The notes under the pieces: generated by a model | What the model saw: the letters and a program-made list of their open reading frames with translations, nothing else | The model's database searches: none | What the model was told of the DNA's origin: nothing | DNA from: Geodermatophilus marinus | GTDB lineage: Bacteria; Actinomycetota; Actinomycetes; Mycobacteriales; Geodermatophilaceae | Length of the DNA: 64,000 nt | Assembly: GCF_003428645.1 (NCBI RefSeq) | Contig: NZ_QVQH01000001.1 | Coordinates: forward strand, 186,001 to 250,000 | Direction: 5' to 3' | Translations under genes and position numbers: made by a program | Shown here: positions 17,526 through 26,371 of the stretch, piece after piece | Numbering within the stretch: position 1 is the first letter of the stretch | Layout of the letters: every line of letters begins with the position of its first letter

Positions 17526-17819
17526 ATGTGCGGTGCCCCCAAGCAGGGCGGCGCCCTCGCCGGGGTGGACCTGACCACCCAGACGGTCATCCAGGGCTCG
17601 GTGTGGCACGACGGTGCCCCGGTCGCCGGCGCCTACGTCCGGCTGCTGGACGCCACCGACGAGTTCACCGCCGAGGTGGTGACCAGCCCGGAGGGCGAGT
17701 TCCGCTTCTTCGCCGCCCCCGGTGAGTGGAAGCTCCGCTCGCTGGCCCCCGTCGGCCGGGGGGAGCGGGTGCTCAGCGCCGACATCGGGCTCAACGAGAC
17801 CACCGTCGCGATCGCCTGA
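17526..17819 (+). CDS. sseC: DUF1416 protein SseC
   Basis: A 97-residue protein beginning MCGAPKQGG with a conserved Cys at position 2, then a small beta-sandwich: VIQGSVWHDGAPVAGAYVRL, DEFTAEVVTSPEGEFRFFAAPG. This matches SseC (DUF1416), a partner of CysA-type sulfurtransferases in Actinobacteria. The fold resembles carboxypeptidase-regulatory domains. It follows the sulfurtransferase by two bases and ends at a strong terminator. The exact role is not known; sulfur transfer through the N-terminal Cys is a guess. Confidence 0.88.
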   Translation: MCGAPKQGGALAGVDLTTQTVIQGSVWHDGAPVAGAYVRLLDATDEFTAEVVTSPEGEFRFFAAPGEWKLRSLAPVGRGERVLSADIGLNETTVAIA

Positions 17820-17840
17820 GGCCGCCTCCTCCGCAGCGTC

Positions 17841-17882
17841 GCGGCAGCGCCCCCCTCGCCCAGGCGAGGGGGGCGCTGCCGC
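17841..17882. terminator. Bidirectional terminator after sseC
   Basis: A perfect 20-bp stem (17841-17860 with 17863-17882) with only two unpaired bases at the tip, between two genes that converge (stops at 17819 and 17891). The stem is G+C-rich and has no U-run. Confidence 0.85.
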
Positions 17883-17890
17883 GTCCGGGA

Positions 17891-19129
17891 TCACCCGGCC
17901 CCGGGCGGGAGGCGCTCGGGGCCGGCCTCCGGGTGGGCGCGGACGGCGACCAGCGCGACGTCGTCGGCGCCGTCACTCGGCACCAGGCGCGCCAGCAGCG
18001 TGTCGCAGAGCTCGTCGAGCGGGGCACCGCCCAGGTCGCGCAGGGCCGCGCGCAGCTCCGCGGTCCCCTGGTCCAGGTCGGCCCCCCGGCGCTCGACCAG
18101 GCCGTCGGTGAGCAGCAGCAGGGTGTGCTCGTCGGGCAGGTCGGCGGCGTGGTCGGTGCGGGGGGCGTCGGGGTCCACGCCGAGCATGAGCTCCGGCCGG
18201 GTCGCCAGCACGGTGCTGCTGCCGTCGGGGGCCAGCAGCAGCGGCGGCGGGTGGCCGGCGTTGCTCCAGCGCAGGACCCTGCGGCCGGCACCTGGCGCGT
18301 CCGGGTGGCGCTCGATGCGGGCCAGGACGGCGGTGGCCAGGCTGCTCACGCCCAGGCCCCGGGCGGTGCGCTCGGCCCGCCGGAGCGTGGCCGACGGGAG
18401 CGCGTCGTCGTCGTAGGCCAGGGTGCGCAGCAGGCCGCGCAGCTGCCCCATGGCGGCCGCCGCGGTGCTGTCGTGCCCGACGACGTCACCCACGACGAGC
18501 ACGGTGGCGCCGTCGGGCTGCAGGAACGCGTCGTACCAGTCGCCCCCGACCTGGACCCCCCGCGTCGCCGGCCGGTAGCGCACCGCTACCTGCAGGTGGT
18601 CGGGCGCCGGGGGTGGGGTCAGCAGCGCCTGCTGCAGCCTGTCCGACAGCGCCCGCTCGGCGGCGGCCCGCTCCTCGAGGCGGCGCAGCTCGGCGGCCTG
18701 CCGGGCGGCGGCCAACCGCTCGGTGAGGTCCCGGAAGGAGACGACGACGCCGGTGACGGCGCCGTCCTCCACGGTCGGGACGGCGATCAGCTCGACCGGT
18801 ACGGGCGTGCCGTCGCTGCGCCAGAACACCTCGGAGTCCGCCGCGACCGTGCGGCCCGTGGTGAGCGCCCGCCACACCGGGCAGTCCTCCCGGGCGTAGG
18901 GGGTGCCGTCGGGGCGGGTGTGGTGCATCAGCTCGTGCTGGTCGAGGCCGCGCTGCCGGGCGGCGGGGTGTCCGGTGATCCGCGCGGCCGCGGGGTTGAC
19001 GAACTCCACGCGGCCGGCGGCGTCCAGGCCGTAGATGCCGTCGGCGACGTTGGCGAGCACCCGCTCGTAGCGCACGAGGGTCCGCGCGAGCTCCGCCTCG
19101 ACCGAGCGGCGGGCCGCGAGGTCCTGCAC
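17891..19129 (-). CDS. PAS-domain PP2C-type (SpoIIE/RsbU-like) protein phosphatase
   Basis: About 412 residues. An N-terminal PAS domain (VLANVADGIYGLDAAGRVEFVNPAA ... VVSFRDLTERL) is joined by a helical linker to a PP2C-type phosphatase: VGGDWYDAF, VVGDVVGHDS, WSNAGHPPPLLL, LLLLTDGLVE and DDVALV carry the metal-binding aspartates. Such proteins free sigma factors by dephosphorylating anti-anti-sigma factors. The start is uncertain: the open frame continues upstream without an ATG, and the first in-frame GTG after the neighbouring tetR stop is at 19129. The signal bound by the PAS domain is unknown. Confidence 0.83.
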   Translation of the reverse strand: MQDLAARRSVEAELARTLVRYERVLANVADGIYGLDAAGRVEFVNPAAARITGHPAARQRGLDQHELMHHTRPDGTPYAREDCPVWRALTTGRTVAADSEVFWRSDGTPVPVELIAVPTVEDGAVTGVVVSFRDLTERLAAARQAAELRRLEERAAAERALSDRLQQALLTPPPAPDHLQVAVRYRPATRGVQVGGDWYDAFLQPDGATVLVVGDVVGHDSTAAAAMGQLRGLLRTLAYDDDALPSATLRRAERTARGLGVSSLATAVLARIERHPDAPGAGRRVLRWSNAGHPPPLLLAPDGSSTVLATRPELMLGVDPDAPRTDHAADLPDEHTLLLLTDGLVERRGADLDQGTAELRAALRDLGGAPLDELCDTLLARLVPSDGADDVALVAVRAHPEAGPERLPPGAG

Positions 19130-19217
19130 CTTCCGGCCGACCAGTTCGTCGATCGCTCCGCCCTCCGCCCTCTCCCGTGCACCCGGACCACCCAGCCTGC
19201 CGCACCGGGTGGGCGGC

Positions 19218-19922
19218 TCACCCGGTGGGCGGCTGCGACCGGAGCCCGAGCAGGCCGGCGAGCTCGCCCATGGCGGCCTCGGCGAAGCGGTCGGCGTCCT
19301 CGACCGTGCCCACGAAGTGGCCGAAGAGCTCGAAGCTGATCGTCCCGTAGAGCGAGCTCCAGGCCAGCAGCGCCCGGACCCGGACGGTGTCGTCCAGGGC
19401 CGGGTGCTCGCCCCCCAGCACGCGGACCGCGTCGTCGCTGACAAGGGTGGGGTCGCGCGGCACGCCGGCGGGCTCGGGGAGCAGGCCGACGCGGGCGGCG
19501 TCCCCGAGCACCCGGCCCATCACCAGGCCGACCCGGGAGGCGGCCGGCACCGTGTCGCGAGGTGCCCGGTACCCGGGCACCGGCGAGCCGTAGAGCAACG
19601 CGTACTCGTGGGGATGGGCGCGGGCCCAGGCGCGCACCGCCCGGCACACGGCCATCCACCGCTCGTACGCGGGGGCCGCGGGGTCGTCCGCCGCCTCGGC
19701 GGCGGACCCCAGCCCGTCGTACCCGTCGACGATCAGCCGGGTCAGCAGCTCGTCGCGCCCGGCGAAGTAGCGGTACAGGGCGGAGGAGGCGACGCCCAGC
19801 TCCCGGGCCACCGCGCGCAGCGACAGGCCGGCGGCGCCCACCTCGGCGAGCTGGCGCCGGGCGGCCGCGGTGATCTCGGCGGTGAACTCGGCGCGCACGC
19901 GCTCCCGGACGGTAGGGGGCAT
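19218..19922 (-). CDS. TetR/AcrR-family repressor
   Basis: A 234-residue regulator. The N-terminal helix-turn-helix is FTAEITAAARRQLAEVGAAGLSLRAVARELGVASSALYRYFAGRDELLTRLI, and the C-terminal domain (LLAWSSLYGTISFELFGHF) is the TetR_C ligand pocket of the WHG type. It is divergent from an NAD-epimerase-like gene, and two near-identical operators lie between them, so it probably represses both itself and that gene. The ligand is unknown. Confidence 0.88.
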   Translation of the reverse strand: MPPTVRERVRAEFTAEITAAARRQLAEVGAAGLSLRAVARELGVASSALYRYFAGRDELLTRLIVDGYDGLGSAAEAADDPAAPAYERWMAVCRAVRAWARAHPHEYALLYGSPVPGYRAPRDTVPAASRVGLVMGRVLGDAARVGLLPEPAGVPRDPTLVSDDAVRVLGGEHPALDDTVRVRALLAWSSLYGTISFELFGHFVGTVEDADRFAEAAMGELAGLLGLRSQPPTG

Positions 19923-19959
19923 GCCCCCAGGATGCCGCGTGTGAGCGGTGTACGCAAAC

Positions 19960-20025
19960 GAGAGCAGCGCTCTTGACAAGAAGGGCCAGGGGCGCCAGTG
20001 TCCACGTCGTGAGAGCACTGCTCTC
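19960..20025 (+). promoter_or_regulatory. Promoter with twin TetR operators
   Basis: Two 15-bp palindromes, GAGAGCAGCGCTCTT (19960-19974) and GAGAGCACTGCTCTC (20011-20025), have centres 51 bp apart. The first touches a TTGACA -35 box (19973-19978). A CAGTGT -10 box lies at 19996-20001 after a 17-bp spacer, and the second palindrome covers the expected transcription start. This is a textbook arrangement for repression of the plus-strand gene. Confidence 0.8.
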
Positions 20026-20058
20026 GAAACGGAACACCCGTCGCACCGAGGAGATCCC

Positions 20059-21021
20059 ATGTCCCGCACCCCCGACCTGCACGTCGTCGTCGGCAAGGGC
20101 CCCGTCGGCAGCACCACCGCCGAGCTGCTCGCCGCCCGCGGCCACCGGGTCCGCGTGCTGTCCCGCAGCGGTGGGACCTCGACCGACCGCGTGGAGCACC
20201 GGTCGGTCGACGCCGCCGACGCCGGGGCGCTGACCGCGGCCGCACGTGGCGCCGCGGCGGTCTACAACGCCGTCAACCCCGCCTACTCCCGGTGGCCGAC
20301 CGACTGGCCGCCGGTCGCGGCGGCGCTGCTCACCGCCGCCGAGCGCACGGGCGCCCGGCTGGTCACGATGGGCAACCTGTACGTCTACGGCCGCCCGTCC
20401 GGCCCGATGACCCCGGCCGGCCCGCTCGCCGCGACCGACGTCAAGGGCCGGGTCCGGCTGGCCATGTGGCGCGACGCGCTCGCCGCGCACGAGGCCGGCC
20501 GGGTGCGGGTCACCGAGGCCCGCGCCGCGGACTTCGTCGGCCCGCAGGTGCCGGCGGCGCACTCGCACCTGGTCCGCCAGCTCGACACCCTCCGGCGCGG
20601 GCGCCGCGCCTGGGTCGTCGGCGACCCCGACGTCCTGCGCAGCTGGGCCTACCTGCCCGACGTCGCCGCGACCCTGGTGACCCTCGGCACCGACGACCGC
20701 GCCCTCGGCCGCGCGTGGCACGTGCCCAGCGCGCCGCCCCGCTCGCAGCGGCAGGCGCTGACCGACCTGGCCGCGGTCATGTCCTCGCCCGCCCACCCCG
20801 TGCCCCCGGCGCGGGTCAGCGGGATCCCGTGGCCGGTGCTGCGCGCCGTCGGCCTGGCGGCGCCGGTGATGCGCGAGATCGTCGCCGTGCGGCACCAGTT
20901 CGACCAGGACTACGTCATCGACGCGGGGGAGACGACCGCCACCTTCGGGCTGACCCCCACGCCGTGGGAGCAGGTCGTCGCCGCGACCGCGGCCGCCACC
21001 GGGGCTCGGGTGCCCGCCTGA
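20059..21021 (+). CDS. NAD(P)-dependent epimerase/dehydratase-like protein
   Basis: A 320-residue protein of the extended SDR class. The N-terminal Rossmann motif is unusual (VVVGKGPVGSTTAELLAARGHRV in place of GxxGxxG), and the active-site area shows NLYVYGRPSGPMTP. The Tyr is followed by G rather than the usual YxxxK spacing, so catalysis may differ. It is under the twin-operator promoter and next to the TetR gene, which suggests a role in dealing with whatever compound the repressor senses. Confidence 0.78.
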   Translation: MSRTPDLHVVVGKGPVGSTTAELLAARGHRVRVLSRSGGTSTDRVEHRSVDAADAGALTAAARGAAAVYNAVNPAYSRWPTDWPPVAAALLTAAERTGARLVTMGNLYVYGRPSGPMTPAGPLAATDVKGRVRLAMWRDALAAHEAGRVRVTEARAADFVGPQVPAAHSHLVRQLDTLRRGRRAWVVGDPDVLRSWAYLPDVAATLVTLGTDDRALGRAWHVPSAPPRSQRQALTDLAAVMSSPAHPVPPARVSGIPWPVLRAVGLAAPVMREIVAVRHQFDQDYVIDAGETTATFGLTPTPWEQVVAATAAATGARVPA

Positions 21022-21047
21022 GGGAGGGCGGACCTACGGTGGGGCGC

Positions 21048-21152
21048 ATGGTTGCAGCCTGGGTCCTCGTCGCCCTGACCGCGCTCGGCGCGCTCGGCAG
21101 CGGGTTCGCCGCCGCGCGCCTGGCCCGGCGGCCGCGCGGGGTGCGGCGGTGA
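21048..21152 (+). CDS. 34-residue single-pass membrane peptide
   Basis: Too short to stand out by length, but the context is convincing. A TACGGT -10 box sits seven bases before the ATG, the peptide is one hydrophobic helix (AAWVLVALTALGALGSGFAAA) with an Arg-rich tail, and the stop shares GTGA with the start of the next gene. It may be a real micro-protein or mainly a device to carry ribosomes to the downstream gene. Confidence 0.55.
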   Translation: MVAAWVLVALTALGALGSGFAAARLARRPRGVRR

Positions 21153-21682
21153 GCGCCCCGACCGAGCTGCCGGTCCCGGACACCGTCGACGTCCGCTCCG
21201 GCCCCGACGTCCCCGACGCCCTGCTGGCCCTGCTGCCGCTGCTCGGCGAGTGGCACGGCGAGGGCCAGGCCGCCGGGGCGGGCGGTGACCACCGGTTCGG
21301 GCAGTGGATGCGGTTCAGCCACGACGGCCGCGGGTTCCTCGCCTACGAGGCGCGGTCCTGGCGGCTCACCGACGACGGGCAGGTCGTCGGCCCGGCCCAC
21401 CGGGAGTCCGGGTTCTGGCGGCCCCGCGGCGCCGACGACGTGGAGCTGCTGGTCGCCGCGCCCGACGGCCTGGTCGAGATCTACGTGGGCCGGGCCCGGA
21501 CGACGACCAGCTGGGAACTGGCCAGCGACGTGGTCGCCCGGACCCCGGAGGCCCCCGACGTGGCCCGCGCCGTCCGGCTGTACGGCATCGTCGACGGCGC
21601 GCTCATGTACGCCATCGACCGCGCCGGCACCGACCAGCCGCTGCGGCCCACCATGTCCGCCCGGCTGGAGCGGCTGCGGTGA
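21149..21682 (+). CDS. FABP-like / nitrobindin-type beta-barrel protein
   Basis: A 177-residue protein with the ten-stranded barrel pattern of the Rv0813c / nitrobindin (THAP4 heme-binding) family. LLGEWHGEGQA is the G-x-W-x-G-x-G signature, and FLAYEARSW, GFWRP, VELLVAAPDGLVEIYVG and ARLERL follow in family order. Nitrobindins bind ferric heme and isomerise peroxynitrite through a His near the C-terminus; here that region reads PTMSARLERL with no His, so heme binding is doubtful and a lipid-binding role is possible. It is translationally coupled on both sides. Confidence 0.78.
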   Translation: MSAPTELPVPDTVDVRSGPDVPDALLALLPLLGEWHGEGQAAGAGGDHRFGQWMRFSHDGRGFLAYEARSWRLTDDGQVVGPAHRESGFWRPRGADDVELLVAAPDGLVEIYVGRARTTTSWELASDVVARTPEAPDVARAVRLYGIVDGALMYAIDRAGTDQPLRPTMSARLERLR

Positions 21683-23376
21683 CCACCCCGGTCACCCCGC
21701 GCGGCCTCGCCGACCGGTACGTCGACGCCGTCTGCGACCTCGACCCGATCGTGGCGACCTCGCTGGGCACCCGCCCCGGTGACGACCGGCTGCCCGACCC
21801 CGGCCCGGCCGGACTCGAGGCCGAGGCCCGGCTGGCCCGGGACACCCTGGCCGACCTCGACCGCCTGCTGGCCGACGACCCCGCCCTGGTCGACGACCCG
21901 GTCGAGCGGCGCTGCGCCCGCCTCCTGCGCGAGCGGCTCGGCGCGGAGCTGGCCGCCCACGAGGCCGGGGAGGGGCTGCGCGCGCTGTCCAACCTCTTCA
22001 GCCCGGTGCACTCGATCCGCCAGGTCTTCATGCTCATGCCGACCGGGACGGAGGACGACTGGGCGGTCGTCGCGCGCCGCCTGGCGCGGGTCCCCGAGGC
22101 CTACCGCGGGTTCCGGGCGGCGCTCGAGGAGGGCGCGCGCCGCGGGCTGCTCGTGGCGCCGCGCCAGGTCGGGACCGTCGTCGGCCAGCTCGGCGTGTGG
22201 CTGCAGGGCCCCTTCTACGGCCGGTTCGCCGCGGCCGGGCCCGAGTCGCTGCGCGGTGAGCTCGACGCGGCGGCGGCCGCGGCCGACCAGGCGGTCGCCG
22301 ACGTCCGCGACTTCCTGCGCGACCGCTACGCCCCCCGGGCCGAGGGGACGCCGGACGCCGTCGGCCGGGACCGCTACGCCCTGGCCGCCCGTCGCTGGAC
22401 CGGCTCGGACCTGGGCCGGGACAGCGGGCTGGAGGAGGCCTACGCCTGGGGCTGGGCCGAGCACCAGCGGCTCCTGGCCGAGCAGCGGGCCGCGGCCGAG
22501 GAGGTCGTGCCCGGCGCCTCCCCCATGGAGGTGATGCGGTGGCTGGACGTCCACGGCGAGGCGGTCGAGGGCGTCGAGGCCGTCCGCGAGCGGCTGCAGG
22601 CGCTGATGGACCGCACGATCGAGGAGCTGGACGGGACGCACTTCGACCTGGCCGAGCCGGTCCGCCGGGTCGAGGCGGTGATCGCCCCGCCGGGCAGCGC
22701 CGCGGCGCCCTACTACACCCGGCCGGCCCAGGACTTCTCCCGGCCCGGCCGGACCTGGCTGCCCACCCTGGGCCGGGAGCGCTTCCCGCTCTGGGACCTG
22801 GTGAGCACCTGGTACCACGAGGGCGTCCCGGGCCACCACCTGCAGCTCGCCCAGTGGGTGCACGTCTCCGGGCAGCTGTCGACCTACCAGACCTCGCTGG
22901 GGTCGGTCGGTGCGAACGTCGAGGGCTGGGCCCTCTACGCCGAGCGGCTGATGGACGAGCTGGGCTACCTGACCGACCCCGGCACCCGGCTGGGCTACCT
23001 CGACGCGCAGCAGATGCGGGCCGTCCGGGTGATCGTGGACATCGGCATGCACCTGCGCCTGCCGGTGCCCGACGACGCCGGGGGCGCCGTCGCGGGCGCG
23101 CGGGGCGAGCCGTGGACGCCGGAGCTGGCCCGCGCCTTCTTCGGCGAGAACTGCGGCCGGGACCCGGCGTTCCTGGACAGCGAGCTGGTCCGCTACCTGG
23201 GGCTGCCCGGCCAGGCGATCAGCTACAAGCTCGGCGAGCGGGCCTGGCTCGAGGGCCGGGAGGCCGCGCGGCGGGCGCGGGGACCGGCCTTCGACCTGCG
23301 CGCCTGGCACATGGCGGCGCTGTCGCAGGGCTCGCTCGGTCTCGACGACCTGGCCGCGGAGCTCGCCGCCCTCTGA
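21679..23376 (+). CDS. DUF885 family metallopeptidase-like protein
   Basis: A 565-residue protein. The signature WYHEGVPGHHLQLAQ holds a metal-binding pattern (His-Glu...Gly-His-His) shared by the DUF885 family, which is related to M32/M2-type zinc peptidases. PAQDFSRPGRTWLPT and EGWALYAERLMDELG are typical family segments. No signal peptide is seen, so it is probably cytoplasmic. The GTG start shares GTGA with the stop of the barrel-protein gene. Substrates of the family are not established. Confidence 0.88.
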   Translation: MTTPVTPRGLADRYVDAVCDLDPIVATSLGTRPGDDRLPDPGPAGLEAEARLARDTLADLDRLLADDPALVDDPVERRCARLLRERLGAELAAHEAGEGLRALSNLFSPVHSIRQVFMLMPTGTEDDWAVVARRLARVPEAYRGFRAALEEGARRGLLVAPRQVGTVVGQLGVWLQGPFYGRFAAAGPESLRGELDAAAAAADQAVADVRDFLRDRYAPRAEGTPDAVGRDRYALAARRWTGSDLGRDSGLEEAYAWGWAEHQRLLAEQRAAAEEVVPGASPMEVMRWLDVHGEAVEGVEAVRERLQALMDRTIEELDGTHFDLAEPVRRVEAVIAPPGSAAAPYYTRPAQDFSRPGRTWLPTLGRERFPLWDLVSTWYHEGVPGHHLQLAQWVHVSGQLSTYQTSLGSVGANVEGWALYAERLMDELGYLTDPGTRLGYLDAQQMRAVRVIVDIGMHLRLPVPDDAGGAVAGARGEPWTPELARAFFGENCGRDPAFLDSELVRYLGLPGQAISYKLGERAWLEGREAARRARGPAFDLRAWHMAALSQGSLGLDDLAAELAAL

Positions 23377-23384
23377 CCCGCGGG

Positions 23385-23978
23385 TCAGTCCGCCGGGTCG
23401 CCGGACGACGCCGCGGCCGGGTCGTCCGGCGACGGCTGCCGGCCGCCGGACACCGCGGTGGTCACCTGGCAGGCCTCGAGGTCGGCCTCCAGCTGGGTCT
23501 GCACCGGCTGCAGGCGGCGCACCACCTCGTCGAGGCGGGCCGCGTCGAGGTCCATGGCCGCGCGGCCGAGGTCGTCGAGGGCGAGGTAGGCGTCCTGGGC
23601 GGCGTTGAGCGCCCCGAGGCAGGCGTTGTTCACCTGGAACCGCGCGCCGGGGCCGCCGGGCGGCAGGTCCCCGCCCGGCACCCCGCCGGACCCGGCCGAC
23701 GAGGACGGCGGGACCGACGGCGCGGCCGGTTCCTGCAGCAGCGACGCCGCGAGCGCGCCGGCGACGAGCCCGACCACGAGGGCCACGGCCACGAGCAGGC
23801 CGGAGCGGGCCGCGCCCAGGACGCCGCGCCGGGGTGCCGCCCCGCCGCGCCCGGCCTCCGCCACCCCCGCGCGCCCGGCCTCTGCTGCCCCGCTGCGCTC
23901 GGCCTCTGCTGCCCCGCTGCGCTCGGCCTCTGCTGCCCCGCTGCGCTCGGCCTCTGCTGCCCCGCTGCGCTCGGCCAT
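23385..23978 (-). CDS. Membrane-anchored protein with repeat N-terminus, function unknown
   Basis: A 197-residue protein. Residues 2-33 are four copies of an eight-residue unit (AERSGAAE), followed by degenerate copies, a Gly/Arg stretch, one transmembrane helix (LLVAVALVVGLVAGALAASLL) and an outer domain of about 110 residues with two Cys (NNACLG, EACQVT) that may form a disulfide. GGGAGAGG lies before the ATG. I do not recognise the outer domain. It ends nine bases from the converging DUF885 gene. Confidence 0.7.
   Translation of the reverse strand: MAERSGAAEAERSGAAEAERSGAAEAERSGAAEAGRAGVAEAGRGGAAPRRGVLGAARSGLLVAVALVVGLVAGALAASLLQEPAAPSVPPSSSAGSGGVPGGDLPPGGPGARFQVNNACLGALNAAQDAYLALDDLGRAAMDLDAARLDEVVRRLQPVQTQLEADLEACQVTTAVSGGRQPSPDDPAAASSGDPAD
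23879..23974 (-). repeat. Four perfect 24-bp tandem repeats
   Basis: Four identical 24-bp units (23879-23902, 23903-23926, 23927-23950, 23951-23974) code for the repeated eight-residue segment at the N-terminus of the gene at 23385-23978. Perfect identity points to recent copy-number change; any change keeps the reading frame. Confidence 0.95.
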
Positions 23979-24082
23979 CGCCGCCCTCTCCCTGGATCCG
24001 GCAGGTCGAGCACTACCCGGGCGTGCAACGGGGTAGTCACCGCCGCGTGGTCCCGGGCGAGGACCACGACGGGAGGCCCGCG

Positions 24083-26371
24083 GTGCCCGCACGACCCGAC
24101 CCAGCCCCGGCGGGCCGGCGTCGCGTGCGGCCCCTGCGCGCGGCCGGCCGGCTGCTGCGGGAGATCGTGGTGCGCGGCCGCTGGCTGGTCCTGGCCGCCT
24201 GGCTGGCCGGCGCCGTGTTCGCCACCGTCGCCCCGTCGTCCGGCGGCGGCGGGGCCAGCGGCGACATCGGGAGCCTGCTGCCGCCCGACAGCGAGGCGGT
24301 CGCCGTGCAGGAGCGCTCGGCCGACCTGTTCGCCGTGCCGGTGCTCTCCGACACCACCGTCGTCGTGCACGACCCCGACGGGCTGAGCCTGCTGACCCGC
24401 GCCGACGTCGCGCTCTGGGCGCTGGCGCACACCCAGGCCTACCTGGAGGGCGACGTCCCGCCGGGCACCGGCCAGATCATCGGCGCCGTCCCCCTGCCGA
24501 CCGACACCGCGCAGACCGCGGCGACCTACCTCTACGCCTCCCCGCGGACGGGGCTGGAGGAGTCGACGGCGCTGGCGCGGCAGTACGCCACGCACTTCAC
24601 CAACCAGCCCGGCGTGCAGACCTACGTGACCGGGGTGGTCCCCGCCCAGGTGGCCCAGGCCCACCACCTGGAGTCGCGGCTGCGCCTCTTCGAGATCGCC
24701 ACCCTGCTGCTGATCACCGTCGTCGTCGCGATCACCTTCCGCTCCGTCGTCGCCCCCCTGGTGGTGCTGTTCACCGCGGGGCTCGGCTACCTGGTGTCGG
24801 TGCGGGTCCTCGACGCCGCGGCCGGCGCGCTCGGCTTCGCGCTGCCCGACGAGCTGCGCCCCCTGGTCGCCGCGCTGCTCATCGGCGTGGTCACCGACTA
24901 CTGCGTGCTGTTCTTCTCCGGCTTCCGGCGGGCGCTCGGCCGCGGGCAGCACCGGCTGGACGCCGCCCGGTCCACGGTGCTCACCGAGGGGCCGATCGTG
25001 GCCGTCGCCGGGACCACCGTCGCCGCCGGCACCGCGGCGCTCCTGGTGGCCGACTTCCAGCTCTTCCGCGCCTTCGGGCCCGCGCTGGCGCTCACCGTCG
25101 TCGTCGGCGTGGCCGTCTCGCTGACCCTCGTCCCCGCCCTCATGGCGATCCTGGGCGTGCGGCTGTTCCGGGCGGTCGGGGGACGCGACCCGATGGCACC
25201 GGTCGGGCACGGGCCCAGCCGGAGCGCGCGCGCACTGGCCGCGGCCGTGGCCACGCGGACCGGAGCCGCGATCGGGCTGGTCCTCGGGGTCGCCGCCCTC
25301 GTCCTCGCCTCGCTGCCCCTCCTCGACATGCGCATCGACGTGTCCTTCACCAGCGAGCTGCCCGACGACGACCCGGTCAAGGTCGGCGCACGGGTGCTCG
25401 AGGAGTCCGGGGTGCGCGGCATCGTCGCGCCGACCGAGGTGCTCGTCGAGGGGGAGGGGGTCACCGCCGACCGGGCGGCGCTGGAGCGCTTCCAGGCCGC
25501 CCTGGGCCGCCAGGAGGGCGTGGCGACGGTGCTCGGCCCCGCCCAGAACCCGCTGGACGACGCGTACGGCCTGGTCCTCTCCACGAGCGGGGACGCCGCC
25601 CGCTTCGTCGTCGTCCTCGACAGCGACCCGCTGGGGGCGCCCGCCATCGCCGACGTGGGCCGGCTGCAGGAGCGGGTCGACGCCCTGGCCGCCGACGCCG
25701 GGCTCGGGGACGTCGCGGTCGGCGTGGGCGGCCAGACGGCGATCGCCGCCGAGCTGGCCGAGCTGACCCGTGCCAACCTGACCCGCATCCTGGTGGCCGC
25801 GCTGGTCATCGTCTTCGTGATCCTCGCCGTCTACCTGCGCGCGCTGATCGCCCCGCTCGCGCTGCTGGCCTGCAGCGCGCTCGGCGTGGCCGCGGCGCTG
25901 GGGCTGACCACGCTGGTGTTCCAGGGCCTGCTCGGCGACCCCGGGCTGATCTTCTTCGGCCCGTTCACCACCGCCGTGCTGCTGCTGGCGCTGGGGTCGG
26001 ACTACAACGTCTTCGCGGTCGGGGCCATCTGGGACGAGGCCACCCGCCGGCCGCTGCGCCAGGCGATCACGGTGGCGATGCCGGCCACCGCCCGGGCGAT
26101 CAGCGCGGCGGGCCTGATCCTGGCGGCCACCTTCGCGATGGTCGCGATCATCCCGCTGGGGCTGTTCCGGCAGGTGGCCTTCACCATGGCCGTGGGGCTG
26201 CTCATCGACACCTTCCTCATCCGGCCGGTGCTCACCCCGGCCGTCCTCACGCTCCTGGGCCCCGCGGCCGGGTGGCCCGGGCGGCGGATCCGGACCGACG
26301 AGCGCGCCGCCGACGCGCCGCCGCCCGCCGCTCCGGCGCCCGCCCCGGTGCCCGCCGGAGGGGTCGGGTGA
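24083..26371 (+). CDS. MmpL-family RND transporter
   Basis: A 762-residue membrane protein with two halves, each with an outer domain after the first helix and five more helices. The proton-relay Asp-Tyr pairs are visible in LLIGVVTDYCVLFF and LALGSDYNVFAVG, as in MmpL and HpnN-type lipid exporters. Both outer domains are present but smaller than in mycolate transporters. GGGAGG six bases before the GTG at 24083 fixes the start. The stop shares GTGA with an LmeA-family gene, so the pair probably works on the same envelope lipid. Confidence 0.88.
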   Translation: MPARPDPAPAGRRRVRPLRAAGRLLREIVVRGRWLVLAAWLAGAVFATVAPSSGGGGASGDIGSLLPPDSEAVAVQERSADLFAVPVLSDTTVVVHDPDGLSLLTRADVALWALAHTQAYLEGDVPPGTGQIIGAVPLPTDTAQTAATYLYASPRTGLEESTALARQYATHFTNQPGVQTYVTGVVPAQVAQAHHLESRLRLFEIATLLLITVVVAITFRSVVAPLVVLFTAGLGYLVSVRVLDAAAGALGFALPDELRPLVAALLIGVVTDYCVLFFSGFRRALGRGQHRLDAARSTVLTEGPIVAVAGTTVAAGTAALLVADFQLFRAFGPALALTVVVGVAVSLTLVPALMAILGVRLFRAVGGRDPMAPVGHGPSRSARALAAAVATRTGAAIGLVLGVAALVLASLPLLDMRIDVSFTSELPDDDPVKVGARVLEESGVRGIVAPTEVLVEGEGVTADRAALERFQAALGRQEGVATVLGPAQNPLDDAYGLVLSTSGDAARFVVVLDSDPLGAPAIADVGRLQERVDALAADAGLGDVAVGVGGQTAIAAELAELTRANLTRILVAALVIVFVILAVYLRALIAPLALLACSALGVAAALGLTTLVFQGLLGDPGLIFFGPFTTAVLLLALGSDYNVFAVGAIWDEATRRPLRQAITVAMPATARAISAAGLILAATFAMVAIIPLGLFRQVAFTMAVGLLIDTFLIRPVLTPAVLTLLGPAAGWPGRRIRTDERAADAPPPAAPAPAPVPAGGVG

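Noticed and set aside
20059-21021. Assignment of the epimerase-like gene as a nucleotide-sugar enzyme
   Set aside because: The cofactor loop and Y-x-x-x-K motif are atypical, so I left the substrate open.
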